Origin: Nocardia huaxiensis
GTDB lineage: Bacteria > Actinomycetota > Actinomycetes > Mycobacteriales > Mycobacteriaceae
Reading direction: 5' to 3'
Assembly: GCF_013744875.1 (NCBI RefSeq)
Contig: NZ_CP059399.1
Coordinates: forward strand, 7,812,001-7,876,000
Length of the DNA stretch: 64,000 nucleotides
Below the pieces are notes generated by a model that saw nothing but the letters and a program-made list of their open reading frames with translations, did no database searches and was not told the DNA's origin. This document shows positions 26,701-33,297 of this stretch, piece by piece (within the stretch, counting starts at the first letter, position 1; each line of letters opens with the position of its first letter). The position numbers were made by a program, and so were the translations under genes.

Positions 26701-27128
26701 AGCCGCAGCGCCCGCAGCGCGGCGATCTGAGTCAGGAACACGCCCGGCATGGAGACCGCGGCCGAACGCAACACCTGCGCAGACGGCGCGGCCGACACCT
26801 CCCCCTGCTCGGTATCGGTGATCTCGTCCTCGAGCATCCAGGCGATGGGGTCGAAGCCGACCGGCCGCACCACCAGCAGCTGCGCGGCAACGGGTTCCAG
26901 CTTCTCGGCGGCCTCGTTGACGATGGCCGTCAGCTCCGGTTCGAGCGCGGAATCGCGCCCGATCTCCTCGAGCTCGGTGAGCCACGCGGCCCCCTGCCCG
27001 CCGAAGGCGAGGGCGTACGGCGCGCCCGCCAGCAACCGATCCAGCAGCGATGCCCGGACCCCTCCGTCTTGCTTCTTCCCCGCCAGCTTGCCCTTCGCTC
27101 CGGTCCCGGTGCTCTCGTTGATCGTCAA
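17787..27128 (-). CDS. fas: Type I fatty acid synthase, multidomain
   Basis: Single-chain bacterial FAS-I of 3113 residues (M. tuberculosis Fas is 3069). It makes long-chain acyl-CoAs from acetyl- and malonyl-CoA and supplies membrane lipid and mycolate synthesis. Domains in order, with approximate residues: acetyltransferase (AFGGQGAAW near 45, GHS160QG); enoyl reductase (ILLAGMTPTTVDAKIV near 435); dehydratase/MaoC fold (HNPIHTSDNAAKLAGLGNP near 1260); malonyl/palmitoyl transferase (FPGQG near 1370, GHSVGEY near 1472); acyl carrier region with candidate phosphopantetheine Ser (GVSSRRNQ near 1843); ketoreductase (ITGASKGSIA near 2157); ketosynthase with Cys (AACATAAVS near 2753) and His motifs (KHDTSTAAND near 2904, TGHAKGG near 2946). 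All catalytic motifs appear intact. The TTG at 27128 is chosen because AGGAGAAGGAAG precedes it. Three inverted repeats upstream suggest FasR-type control. Confidence 0.97.
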   Translation of the reverse strand: MTINESTGTGAKGKLAGKKQDGGVRASLLDRLLAGAPYALAFGGQGAAWLTELEEIGRDSALEPELTAIVNEAAEKLEPVAAQLLVVRPVGFDPIAWMLEDEITDTEQGEVSAAPSAQVLRSAAVSMPGVFLTQIAALRALRLQGLDIVAQAPAAVIGHSQGRIAATAAQAHGQRDAELLAVAQLIGAAAGLVARRRGLMPIGDRAPMVAVSNIDPEQLRAVVEQVSQGVEPEKAAVVSIRNGRRRAVLSGPVSQLDRVRQRCTEIHEEQAKDRDAKKRGGSVFAPVFEDIPVEVAFHHPALGETVELVRGWAQQCGLDAELAASLTQEVLVDPIDWVTIVDETVAGGAQWILDLGPGDLLTRLTAGSLKGTGVGVLAASTRPGQRSLFTPGAAPEVAPAWAEFAPKPVRLPNGRIVVETAFTRLTGRSPILLAGMTPTTVDAKIVAAAANAGHWAELAGGGQVTEQIFADRVEELKKLLHPGRAVQFNSLFLDPYLWKLQLGGKRLVQKARTAGAPFDGVIVTAGIPELDEAVALIEELSEVGITHVAFKPGTVAQIRAVLRIADAVPGYPVIMHIEGGKAGGHHSWEDLDDLLLDTYAELRNRDNVIVCVGGGIGTPERATEYLTGAWAQQHGYPAMPLDGVLVGTAAMATLEATTAPEVKQLLVDTPGTPDWVGAGTASGGMASGRSQLGADIHEIDNAASRTGRLLDEVAGDADAVAERRAEIIKALNGTAKPYFGDVATMTYVEWLERYVELAVGLDRAKDFDCGGDFSDAIADATRSVWLDITWRDRFAEMVRRTESRLNEADRGEIATLFADDAAFEEPVRALCTLKERYPVAATTVLHPADVPFFVSLCKTPGKPVNFVPVVDQDVRRWWRSDSLWQAHDPRYSADQVCIIPGTVAVAGITRVDEPVGELLDRFEQDAAYSLVRAGVVPAAVDGRRRAEVAGGALDIVLAAPDVEWAGRTTVNPIHRLGNVDEWVMNGKGAQHPRTGATLSATEGPETDHAYVELTVPLLGKDAVRIRITVPVSVYNGGAPVITEADAETAMSALLAVAAGQQLPEVKVVDGAKVAHFNVAWSPDLIADHAGVTGSGLPATLSTMGRTVPDVLVGACWPAVFAVLGAARTDSGASVIEGMLDLVHLDHRIELVGELPDGASVLAVRAEAGETLDTDLGRVVEVRVKVSGMLDKPETGMSMPVIATLTERFAIRGRTGEHELTDPPRAGGTLSENAKDTPRRRRRDVTLTAPRAMAAFAQVSGDHNPIHTSDNAAKLAGLGNPIVHGMWLSAAAQHAVSAIDADDKVPPRTLTAWTTRFLGMVRPGAQIDVRVERVAVDQGKEIVEVSCRIDGDLVMTGTGRVAPPKTVYAFPGQGIQAKGMGLDARTRSKAAKEAWDAADKHTREVLGFSILAVVRDNPTYLKARGVEYRHPMGVLHLTQFTQVAMATLGVAQVAELREAGAFIEGAMLAGHSVGEYNALSAVAGVLPLPAVLEVVFQRGSAMHELVPRDAQGRSNYRMAAIRPSQIGVPDSAVVDFVATVGAKAGEFLEVVNLNLRGSQYAIAGTVKGLEVLEAEIERRRAETGGKRAFVLIPGIDVPFHSTVLRAGVPEFRNKLLELLPEDLDPSLLIGRYIPNLVPRPFNLEREFVQEIADLVPSEPLAEVLANWDERAADQVELCRVVLVELLAWQFASPVRWIETQDLLFTDVEHGGLGVERFVEIGLAATPTVANLASNTLKLPLFATTTVEVLNIEREAGIVYSTDTDPAPVEEPEETPAETASAATAPAAAAAPAAAPAAPAGGPRPDDIAFVAADATRVLIALWTKLRLDQIGPVDTIEGLCDGVSSRRNQLLVDLGAELSLGAIDGAADADMGALAGTVDRLARTYKPFGSVLSDAIGDHLRKVFGPSGKRPAAIAERVKKVWGLGDGWASHVTAEVSLGTREGASVRGGDLGGLVSGGLNDGAAVDNAIDTAVQAVAARRGIAVSMPSAGGGGGATVDAAALGEFTEQITGRDGVLAQAARVILESLGHVDEVSAPEATDDTLIDLVSAELGTDWPRLVAPVFDARKAVLIDDRWASAREDLARLWLGNDGSLPVEPSVEGYLGAGEAVAQQANWWRERAKHEARSVLAGYYGRIAEAALSNEEPGTWSSEIAVITGASKGSIAAAAAGRLLAGGATVVVTTSKLDDTRLGFYKQLYRENARHGAALWVIPANMASYTDIDAVIDWVGNEQVDNAGGAKVLVKEAMTPTLLLPFAAPRVAGDLADAGARAEMEMRVLLWSVERLIGGLSKLGADHDVDAKLHVVLPGSPNRGMFGGDGAYGESKAALDAVVAKWRAEKSWAQRVTLVHALIGWVRGTGLMGHNDPIVDAVEKAGVQTWSTHQMADELLKWCTERARTVTAQGPQQIDLTGGLAGAKLDLAALAKDAHAEAEAAEAAEAKAEDGNMIAALPAPPTLSSKLPTPEWGSVTADLDDMVVIVGAGELGPYGSARTRFEMEVEDQLSAAGVVELAWTTGLITWENDPKPGWYDAESGEYVDESEVADRYHDTVVERCGVRRYGDDGAMIDNTAPLLTSVFLDKDLTFVVNSEAEARAFHAANPEQTVITPVDGGSDWQVTRKAGTEIRIPRKAKLSRFVGGQIPTGWDPTKWGISADMAGSIDRVALWNIVCTVDAFLSSGFSPAELMSWVHPAMVANTQGTGMGGMSSMRSLYIDNLLGEPRANDILQEALPNVALAHVVQSYVGSYGGMIHPVAACATAAVSVEEGVDKIRLGKADLVVAGGYDDLGIEGIVGFGDMSATADSATMAAKGISDRYFSRANDRRRGGFVESQGGGTVLLARGSVALEMGLPVLGVVAYAQSFADGVHTSIPAPGLGALGAGRGGPESLLAKELRKLGVAPDEIAVVSKHDTSTAANDPNESELHERLATAIGRSAGAPLFVISQKTLTGHAKGGAAAFQLIGLCQVLESGVIPPNRSLDCVDEKMLAYPHLVWLREKLELGDRFPLKAGLVTSLGFGHVSGLLAVVHPQAFVEAITDADKREAYQRRAEERQLAGRQRMTEAMCGGAPLYERPADRRLGGDGTPAKKVRQLEADMLLSPAARLNGEAYVAVPKGPACS

Positions 27129-27243
27129 GACGTTCGACTTCCTTCTCCTGGCGACCCGCCCCCACAGGACTGGGCCGCGCTCACGGTGCGCAGGTGTTCC
27201 TCCGGCCAACTGGCCCTGGTGAAGGCCGAGTATTGCGGAAAAT

Positions 27244-27261
27244 CATGAGGATCTCCTCATG
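27244..27261. promoter_or_regulatory. fas operator candidate 1
   Basis: CATGAGGATCTCCTCATG has 8-bp perfect arms around a TC centre, 116 bases upstream of the fas start codon. It is the best of three related ATGAG/CTCAT repeats in this region. The mycobacterial TetR regulator FasR is known to bind inverted repeats in the fas promoter, and these sites are the natural candidates. Confidence 0.75.
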
Positions 27262-27324
27262 TTTGGTAACCATCCCGTGCGCTACCGCCGAGTATTTCTG
27301 CACGCTAGTACCAGAACCTTCAGA

Positions 27325-27345
27325 AACATGAGCCTCTCTCATGTT
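27325..27345. promoter_or_regulatory. fas operator candidate 2
   Basis: AACATGAG and CTCATGTT form perfect 8-bp arms with a five-base spacer. The core ATGAG/CTCAT is shared with candidate 1, whose centre is about 82 bp away. Confidence 0.7.
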
Positions 27346-27385
27346 CGAACCCACTGGTGAGCCCGGTTACACCGGTGTAGGAAAT

Positions 27386-27400
27386 ATGAGGCCCCCTCAC
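27386..27400. promoter_or_regulatory. fas operator candidate 3, imperfect
   Basis: ATGAG-N5-CTCAC repeats the arm spacing of candidate 2 with one mismatch. Its centre is about 58 bp from candidate 2. The whole 27129-27517 stretch of 389 bases carries no gene; it holds the fas leader, these three sites and the sequence before the tRNA. Confidence 0.5.
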
Positions 27401-27517
27401 ATCTCGCTTTATCAAATCGTTATAATCCCAGGTAGGGTTACCGACCAGTACGCCACACCCGCCCGGTGCTTCGCGATCGTCATTTCACCCGGTAAAGTTT
27501 GGACGGTCGTACCATCA

Positions 27518-27599
27518 GCGCGAGTGGCGAAATTGGCAGACGCGCCAGATTTAGGTTCTGGTGTCCACGGACGTGGGGGTTCAAGTCCCCCCTCGCGCA
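27518..27599 (+). tRNA. tRNA-Leu (UAG)
   Basis: Cloverleaf with acceptor arms GCGCGAG / CTCGCGC and an A discriminator. The D-arm is TGGCGAAATTGGCAGACGC-like. The anticodon stem CCAGA/TCTGG encloses the loop TTTAGGT, giving anticodon TAG (27552-27554). A long variable arm typical of leucine tRNAs is present, and the T-arm is GGGGGTTCAAGTCCCCC. CCA is not encoded. The D-loop and anticodon are standard for leucine CUA decoding. Confidence 0.95.
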
Positions 27600-27723
27600 C
27601 AACCGGGATCACCCCCGATCCCTCCCCCGCCACCTCGGCGAATCCCCCACCGGCCCCACCCGTTTCAGATCACCAGCAATCGCCCGGCGATCAGAGTTCG
27701 GCGTGACCGCTCCATCCCCCGTG

Positions 27724-28521
27724 CTACACCCGGATATCGGTGAGGCAGTAGCCCTCCGAGGCGACCGCCAAGAGGAAGGTCACGGGCTGGGTGACGTTCG
27801 AGGAATTGGTCACCGGGACGGTTACCTCGGCGGTGCCGAGATCGGTTCGGGTAGCGGTCGGGGCGGCGAATGCGGTTGTGCCGGTGAGTCTTCCCGGGTT
27901 GTTCGCCAGCACGGAACCAGGGCAGACGAGCGGGTAGGCGCCTTCGGTGTCGGCGGGGTTCACCGGCTTGCCGATGAAGCGGGACAGGTAGCGGTGGACG
28001 GCGTAGGCGGCGTCGGCTTCGTTGTAGTTCATGGCCGAGCCGGTGGGGGCCACGCGGGGACAGGCGTAGCCGGAGGCGATTTCGGTGCGTTTCACGCTCA
28101 CCGTCACGGCCGGGCCTTTCCAGAGGACCGCGAATTGGCCGTCGATGCCGGGTTCGGCGACGGCCGCCAGGATGGCGTCCTCGTCGGCGTACATGGCGCG
28201 GGCGTTGCCGGGCTCGATGGTCCAGCATTTGCGCACCAGGGTGTCGAGGTCGCCGGCGAGGAGGTCGGCCACCCAGGGGCGCAGGGCTGCCGCAGCGGCG
28301 GGGTTGCCGGGGACCTCGCCCACCGGGGCGGTCGCGGCCGGGGTGGTGGTGCGGTCGATCGTCGAACTCGGCTGGGGTGCGGTGGATGTCAGCGCCCGGG
28401 ATGGGTTCGGCGTCACGGTGGTGTGACCGGCGTGCTGGTCGCTGCCGCCGCATGCCGTCAGCACCGAACACACGACGATCGCGGCCGCGCCCCACACCAC
28501 GCCTGCTCCGCTCTTGGCCAT
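27724..28521 (-). CDS. Putative lipoprotein
   Basis: Protein of 265 residues with a lipoprotein signal peptide. The lipobox LTAC lies at about residues 21-24, so Cys24 would be lipidated and the protein anchored outside the membrane. A Thr/Ser/Pro-rich linker (about 30-70) leads to a domain starting near AAALRPWVADLLAGD. That domain contains three cysteines (KCWTIEP, YACPRV, LVCPGS) and a fourth near the end (GYCLTDI), which may form two disulfides. I do not recognise the domain. It is convergent with the tRNA region. Function unknown. Confidence 0.8.
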   Translation of the reverse strand: MAKSGAGVVWGAAAIVVCSVLTACGGSDQHAGHTTVTPNPSRALTSTAPQPSSTIDRTTTPAATAPVGEVPGNPAAAAALRPWVADLLAGDLDTLVRKCWTIEPGNARAMYADEDAILAAVAEPGIDGQFAVLWKGPAVTVSVKRTEIASGYACPRVAPTGSAMNYNEADAAYAVHRYLSRFIGKPVNPADTEGAYPLVCPGSVLANNPGRLTGTTAFAAPTATRTDLGTAEVTVPVTNSSNVTQPVTFLLAVASEGYCLTDIRV

Positions 28522-28531
28522 GGGACCGACC

Positions 28532-28687
28532 CTAGCCCGTTCGGCGAGCCGTCGGGCTGAGGTCGAGGGCGGCGATGGCGGGGCCGACGGTCACGAGTGG
28601 ACGGTCGGCGAACATTTCGATCGGCAGACCGTAGCGGGCCCGGAGCAGATGCGCGGATTCGTGCGGGGAGCAGCAGGATTCGAACAT
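28532..28687 (-). CDS. Small hypothetical protein, 51 residues
   Basis: Short ORF MFESCCSPHESAHLLRARYG and onward, ending TARRTG. It is supported by an excellent Shine-Dalgarno (GGAGG, five bases before the ATG at 28687) and coding-like composition. A Cys-Cys pair and a His lie near the start, and the C-terminal half (RPLVTVGPAIAALDLSP) looks like part of a small beta domain. I do not recognise it. The upstream leader carries a long-range inverted repeat. It ends 10 bases before the lipoprotein gene start on the same strand, so the two could be co-transcribed. It could also be the surviving end of a larger gene. Confidence 0.5.
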   Translation of the reverse strand: MFESCCSPHESAHLLRARYGLPIEMFADRPLVTVGPAIAALDLSPTARRTG

Positions 28688-28716
28688 CTGGACCTCCGGG
28701 GCGCGCGAGGATGCGG

Positions 28717-28829
28717 GTACCCGGCGCCGAGGGGTCGCCCGGACACGACAGACTCGAGGACGGAGGGGTCTGCCCATACCTGGTCGGGGCGGCCCTGTGG
28801 GGGGCGGCGTCACGATTGGCGCCGGGTAC
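28717..28829 (-). promoter_or_regulatory. Possible structured leader of the 51-residue ORF
   Basis: Two perfect 12-base inverted copies (GTACCCGGCGCC at 28717-28728 and its complement at 28818-28829) enclose 89 bases and end 29 bases before the ATG at 28687. An inner CAGAC/GTCTG pairing could form a second arm. A closed 113-base RNA with its base next to a strong Shine-Dalgarno resembles a regulatory leader. Two protein-binding sites are an alternative. I matched it to no riboswitch class. The rest of the 28522-28991 gap shows nothing else that I can name. Confidence 0.35.
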
Positions 28830-28991
28830 GGAAAGTAGTGTGCGCCAGCGAGTTTGCCGACACGGTGACGTCTGGATGGCGTTCGGATGACCGGGCGTAA
28901 AGCTGTCTTGCCTATGCGCGTGGGGATGGCGGTGAGATGCCTCTCCGAGCTCGACTGCCCGGGGGGAGACCGCGGGCCGGTCGGATCGGTC

Positions 28992-30248
28992 TCACACGGC
29001 GTCACCGGATTCCGGGGCCTCGGGCGCGGGGTAGAGGCGGTGGACGGTCAGGGCCGCGGCGAGCAGGCGGGATTCATTGGGGTCGCTCGGGTCGAGGCCG
29101 GTGAGTTCGGCGATGCGGCGCAGGCGGTAGCTGAAGGTGTTGGGGTGCACGTGAATTGCGACGGCGGCGGATCTGCGGTCGGAGCCGTGGCGGATGTGCG
29201 CGTCCAGGGTTTCGATCAGATAGGGGAACTGCAGCAGCGGGGTGATGCGCTCGGAGAGGCGGTCGCGGGCGGAGCCGGGGCGGGTGAGCTGGTATTCCAG
29301 GAGTAGGTCGTCGAGGCGGTAGACGCCGGAGGGGCGACCGAGCAGGCGGGCCAGTTCGGCCAGGTCGGTGGTCTCCTGCGCGATCTGCGGGAGCCGCTGC
29401 CGGTCGATGCCGTGGCATTCGGCGACGCAGACGTCCACGCCGAACAGTTCGGAGAGGGCGGACACCAGACGTTCGAGGGCGCTGTCGCGGCCCGGGTCCT
29501 CTGGGTGGGAACGGTTGGGCAGCAACGCTGTTCCGGTCGAGCCGTCGAAGGTGTTGAGGGTGGTCGTCCCGGCGATCATGTCCACGGCGTGCTGGAACTG
29601 CCGGATACGGCGGCGGGCGACGATGGTGCCGGCCGGCCCGTCCAGGGATTCGGTCCGCAACTGGAAGGCCAGCACGTCGTACCGCTCCTCGAGCGCGATA
29701 TCCGCGCGGGCGGCCAGCTCCTCGGCGGGCGCTCCGCGCAGCAGCGCGGTGCACAGTGCGCGCCTCGCCTCCCGTTCGATGGTGTAGATGGACTGCTCGA
29801 CGTCGGAGTGCACCTCGGAGGTGGTGATCGTGATGTGTCCCAGCACCTCCAGCAGCCGGTCGCCGAATTCCACGATCTGCGGCAGTTCGTGGGGCTCCGC
29901 CGTCGCGGTGACCTGAGCCCAGAGATAGCGCACGGAGCTGAACAGCGCGGCAATGAGCGCAGTCATCGGAATGCGGTCTTCGGCATGCGATTCCACCACC
30001 GGGGTGATGAACTCCGCGACCTCGTCAGTGGAGAACGCGCGTCGCTCGGTGATAGCTCCGAGAATGGCCAGGGCGCCGCCCAGCAGGGCGGGCACGACGT
30101 CGGCGAAGTGATCCTCGGGCAGCTCCTCGCCGCCGGGAACCGCGCGGATCGCCGCCGCCATCACCTCGTCGGCGAGGTCCGGCAGCCGGTCCACGAAGCG
30201 GGCGAGCACCGTCGAATCCGGACCCAGCGAAGTTACGGGATCGAGCAT
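28992..30248 (-). CDS. PucR-family transcriptional regulator
   Basis: Protein of 418 residues with the layout of actinobacterial PucR regulators. An N-terminal helical domain (about 10-190) is followed by a degenerate nucleotide-cyclase-like middle region (about 190-300) and a C-terminal PucR helix-turn-helix (HIRHGSDRRSAAVAIHVHPNTFSYRLRRIAELTGLD, about 350-390). The ATG at 30248 starts the recognisable domain. It is divergent from the mce operon across 265 bases, a context that suggests it regulates lipid import. The ligand is unknown. Confidence 0.9.
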   Translation of the reverse strand: MLDPVTSLGPDSTVLARFVDRLPDLADEVMAAAIRAVPGGEELPEDHFADVVPALLGGALAILGAITERRAFSTDEVAEFITPVVESHAEDRIPMTALIAALFSSVRYLWAQVTATAEPHELPQIVEFGDRLLEVLGHITITTSEVHSDVEQSIYTIEREARRALCTALLRGAPAEELAARADIALEERYDVLAFQLRTESLDGPAGTIVARRRIRQFQHAVDMIAGTTTLNTFDGSTGTALLPNRSHPEDPGRDSALERLVSALSELFGVDVCVAECHGIDRQRLPQIAQETTDLAELARLLGRPSGVYRLDDLLLEYQLTRPGSARDRLSERITPLLQFPYLIETLDAHIRHGSDRRSAAVAIHVHPNTFSYRLRRIAELTGLDPSDPNESRLLAAALTVHRLYPAPEAPESGDAV

Positions 30249-30513
30249 TCGCCGATTGTGGCCAACCACAGTTCTGTGTGCCCAGCGTTTGGTGTCGACT
30301 ATGAGACATCCCACCTCATCGCGTCCGCGGCGGGGCGCGCAGTGGTCACCCCATATCTTTAGCTTTGTTAAAAGAATGTCTCCCGCAACCAAAGCGGGCG
30401 CTGTTCTTCTCCTCTGCGTGCAGTGACACAGGCGTCGCGCCACCCCTAGATTCGGACAGCGGTCCTCTTCGTATGGCGGGGGTCACAGGGGCGGCAATGG
30501 AGGGACAGCAGGG

Positions 30514-31389
30514 TTGGCCGACATCGACGGCAGTGTGCGGGAATTGGCGGCCCCCACCACTCTCCGAAGCGAACCGAGCCACTTGCGCATCGTTCGCGAC
30601 AACGTTGCCGATACGGCGCTGTCGGCGCTGCGGACCTTCGGACGGGCCGTCGATCTGGGGGTGGAAGCGGGGACGGGCGCGGTCACCGATCTCGTGCGCC
30701 GCGAATTCCAGTGGCGCGAAACCCTTTTGCAGGCGTGGCGGCTGATCACGGTCACCGCGGTGCCCGCAATTCTGATGGCCATCCCGTTCGGTGTGATCGT
30801 GTCGGTGCAGGTCGGCAATCTCATCCACACGCTCGGCGCGGATTCGCTGCTGGGCGCGGCGGGCGGGCTGGGCGTGATCAAGCAGGGTGCGCCCATGGCC
30901 ACCGGCTTCCTGCTGGGCGGCGCGGGGGCCTCGGCCATCGCGGCCGATCTCGGGGCGCGCACCATTCGCGAGGAAATCGACGCGCTGCACACCATGGGCA
31001 TCAATCCCGTTCACCGTCTGGTGATTCCGCGAGTGGTGGCGATGATCGCGGTCGCCCCGCTGCTGAATCTGCTCATCATCTTCGTGGGTGTGCTGGCGGG
31101 CTACATCTCCTCGATCACCGGACAGCATGTGACCCCGGGCAGCTACTGGTCCACCTTCGGATCCTTCGTGACCGTGGCCGACGTGTGGGTGTCGCTGGGC
31201 AAGGCGGTGGTCTTCGGACTGCTGGTGGTGGTGATCGCCTGTCAGCGCGGGCTGGAGGCGCGCGGCGGGCCGCGCGGGGTGGCCGACGGCGTGAACGCGG
31301 CGGTGGTGCTGTCGGTGGTGTCGATCGTGCTGGTGAATCTGGTGATCACGCAGATCGTGGCCATGTTCCTGCCGACGAGGCTGGCCTGA
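30514..31389 (+). CDS. YrbE/MlaE-type permease subunit A of Mce transporter
   Basis: Integral membrane protein of 291 residues, first gene of the mce operon. After a cytoplasmic N-terminus of about 75 residues come about five to six transmembrane helices. The conserved cytoplasmic motif REEIDALHTMGINP (the EExDAL motif, which contacts the ATPase) is present. YrbE proteins form the permease core of Mce lipid importers together with an MceG ATPase, which is not encoded here. The TTG start has GGAGGG nine bases upstream. The stop overlaps the next start as TGATG. Confidence 0.92.
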   Translation: MADIDGSVRELAAPTTLRSEPSHLRIVRDNVADTALSALRTFGRAVDLGVEAGTGAVTDLVRREFQWRETLLQAWRLITVTAVPAILMAIPFGVIVSVQVGNLIHTLGADSLLGAAGGLGVIKQGAPMATGFLLGGAGASAIAADLGARTIREEIDALHTMGINPVHRLVIPRVVAMIAVAPLLNLLIIFVGVLAGYISSITGQHVTPGSYWSTFGSFVTVADVWVSLGKAVVFGLLVVVIACQRGLEARGGPRGVADGVNAAVVLSVVSIVLVNLVITQIVAMFLPTRLA

Positions 31390-32255
31390 TGACCGCGACT
31401 CCTTACTCCCCCAAGCATTTCGGCCGTCTGCTGGTGAAGCTGCGGACCGAGGGCGGGCCGCTGCGCCCGGTCGAGTCGTTCGGGTTCGTGCTGCGGTTCC
31501 TGTGGCAGGCCCTGAGCTCGATTCCGCTGACGCTCACCAGGTATCGCGCCGAAACCATGCGCGCCATCACGAATATGACGTGGGGCCGCGGCTCGGTCAT
31601 CGTGGGCGGCGGCACCGTGCCCATGATGATCGTGCTCGGCCTGGCCATGGGCGCGTCGGTCGCGGTGGAATCCTTTGCGACACTGGACATGCTGGGCATG
31701 GGACCGGTCACCGGCATCGTGTCCGCGTATGCCACGACGCGTGAGCTCGCACCCATCGCGGCCGCCGTAGGCTTCGCCGCGCAGGCGGGTTGCCGCATGA
31801 CCGCCGAGATCGGGTCCATGCGCATCTCCGAGGAGATCGACGCTCTCGAATCCCTTGGGCTGCGGTCGGTTCCGTTCGTGGTCACCACTCGCGTGCTGGC
31901 GGGCGTGGTGGCCATCGTGCCGACCTTCCTGATCGCGCTGATCCTGTCCTACGCGGCCTGCCGGGGTGTGATCACCCTGGTGCACGGCCAGTCCGGCGGG
32001 GTCTACGACCACTATTTCTTCCAGTTCGTCTCCGGCTTCGACGTGATCGCCGCGGTGATCAAGGTGACCATCTTCTCCGCCGCGGTGATCCTGATCCATT
32101 GCTACTACGGGTTTTTCGCCGCGGGCGGACCGGAGGGCGTCGGCATCGCCTCGGGTCGCGCGGTGCGCGCGAGTTTCGTGGCGGTGATCGTGCTGGATAT
32201 GGTGATCAGCATCGCGGCCTGGGGATTCAACTCGGCGATCAGTTTCACGGGGTAG
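31389..32255 (+). CDS. YrbE/MlaE-type permease subunit B of Mce transporter
   Basis: Integral membrane protein of 288 residues and partner of the upstream permease subunit. It has the second EExDAL copy (RISEEIDALESLGLRSVPFVVTTR), preceded by a Gly-rich segment and followed by hydrophobic helices. Together with YrbEA it would form the inner-membrane channel that receives lipid from the Mce shuttle. Its start overlaps the previous stop by one base and it ends four bases before mceA, so translation is probably coupled. Confidence 0.92.
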   Translation: MTATPYSPKHFGRLLVKLRTEGGPLRPVESFGFVLRFLWQALSSIPLTLTRYRAETMRAITNMTWGRGSVIVGGGTVPMMIVLGLAMGASVAVESFATLDMLGMGPVTGIVSAYATTRELAPIAAAVGFAAQAGCRMTAEIGSMRISEEIDALESLGLRSVPFVVTTRVLAGVVAIVPTFLIALILSYAACRGVITLVHGQSGGVYDHYFFQFVSGFDVIAAVIKVTIFSAAVILIHCYYGFFAAGGPEGVGIASGRAVRASFVAVIVLDMVISIAAWGFNSAISFTG

Positions 32256-32259
32256 GCGG

Positions 32260-33297
32260 ATGTCGAAGTATGTGATGCCGGGGGTGCCCACCGGCCCGAA
32301 GCGATCCATCACCGTGGGAGCGGCGGCGCTGGCGCTGACCGTCCTGGTGCTGCTGGGGTGGACGGTGCGCGCGCAGACCCGCACCGAGACCGGATTGCCC
32401 ATCACCCTGCACACCGAGCGCATCGGTGACGGCGTGCTGACGGGAACGCAGGTGCGGCTCAATGGAGTTCAGGTCGGCGAGGTCACCGCGATCACGCCCG
32501 CGGACAATGGCACACAGCTGATCGAGCTGCGCCTGGATCAGGATCAGCTGGCCGGGTTGGACGACAGCCTGCGCATCGACTACGCCCCGGCGAATCTGTT
32601 CGGCATCAGCGAGATCGTGCTGCGCCGCGGGGCGGGCGGGTCACCGCTGCGCGCGGGCAGCGAGGTCGACCTGACCGGGCTTCGAGCGAACGGCGTGTAC
32701 GACGCCACGCTGTCGGGGCTGCTGCGTTCGCTGGCCGGGGTGAGCAATGATGTTCTCACCCCGCAGCTTTCGACGGTGCTGGGCCAGCTGGCGGCCGACT
32801 TCCACGCCTTCACCCCTTTCCTGCAAACGGTGGTCATGCTGGCGCGCACGGTCGCCGAGCGGCAGCAGGTCGCGCCGTCGGAACTGCTGGGGCAGTACGG
32901 GTCCGCGCTCGAGGGCGGCGCGCAGTTCGTCGACTCGACGCTGCGGGTGATCGATCAGGTCAGCGGCATCGAGGTGCTGCGCACCGATCGCGAGCAGTTC
33001 GACGCCACCGTGGCGGTGATCGTCGACAAATTGTTCCCGACCCTGTCGGCCACGCTCTTCCATGCGGGCGACAACTTCTCCGGCTACACCGACATGCTCG
33101 CGCCCCTGCTGCGTGTGCTGGCCCAAATGGTTCCCGCCCCACAGCAATCCAGCGCCGAACTGCGCGCGCTGCTCGACCGCGTCCGCACCGCCATGCCGGA
33201 CACTCCCGCAGGCCCGGTGCTGAATCTGGATATCGATCTGCGGGGCGTGCCGGCCGTCGCGGTGCCCTTGCTGGGTGCGGCGGGAGGTGCGCGATGA
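32260..33297 (+). CDS. MCE-family protein, MceA position
   Basis: Protein of 345 residues with an N-terminal transmembrane anchor (about 17-37) and a single MCE/MlaD domain (about 45-125). The domain contains TGLPITLHTERIGDGVLTGTQVRLNGVQVGEV. A mostly helical tail follows. Six different MCE proteins are thought to assemble into a tunnel that carries hydrophobic substrates through the periplasm to the YrbE permease. It is shorter than mycobacterial Mce1A or Mce4A. Substrate cannot be told from sequence. Confidence 0.9.
   Translation: MSKYVMPGVPTGPKRSITVGAAALALTVLVLLGWTVRAQTRTETGLPITLHTERIGDGVLTGTQVRLNGVQVGEVTAITPADNGTQLIELRLDQDQLAGLDDSLRIDYAPANLFGISEIVLRRGAGGSPLRAGSEVDLTGLRANGVYDATLSGLLRSLAGVSNDVLTPQLSTVLGQLAADFHAFTPFLQTVVMLARTVAERQQVAPSELLGQYGSALEGGAQFVDSTLRVIDQVSGIEVLRTDREQFDATVAVIVDKLFPTLSATLFHAGDNFSGYTDMLAPLLRVLAQMVPAPQQSSAELRALLDRVRTAMPDTPAGPVLNLDIDLRGVPAVAVPLLGAAGGAR

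Noticed and set aside
18063..26702. Very long open frame on the plus strand opposite fas
   Set aside because: It is the antisense shadow of the GC-rich fas gene; its composition (runs of Gly, His, Arg) is not protein-like and it has no domains.
27518..27599. tRNA-Leu as integration site of a mobile element
   Set aside because: No integrase, no repeated tRNA 3' end and no change in gene content were seen on either side.
30711..32255. Long single frame spanning both YrbE genes
   Set aside because: Its first part is the wrong frame for YrbEA; only the part from 31389 encodes a real permease.
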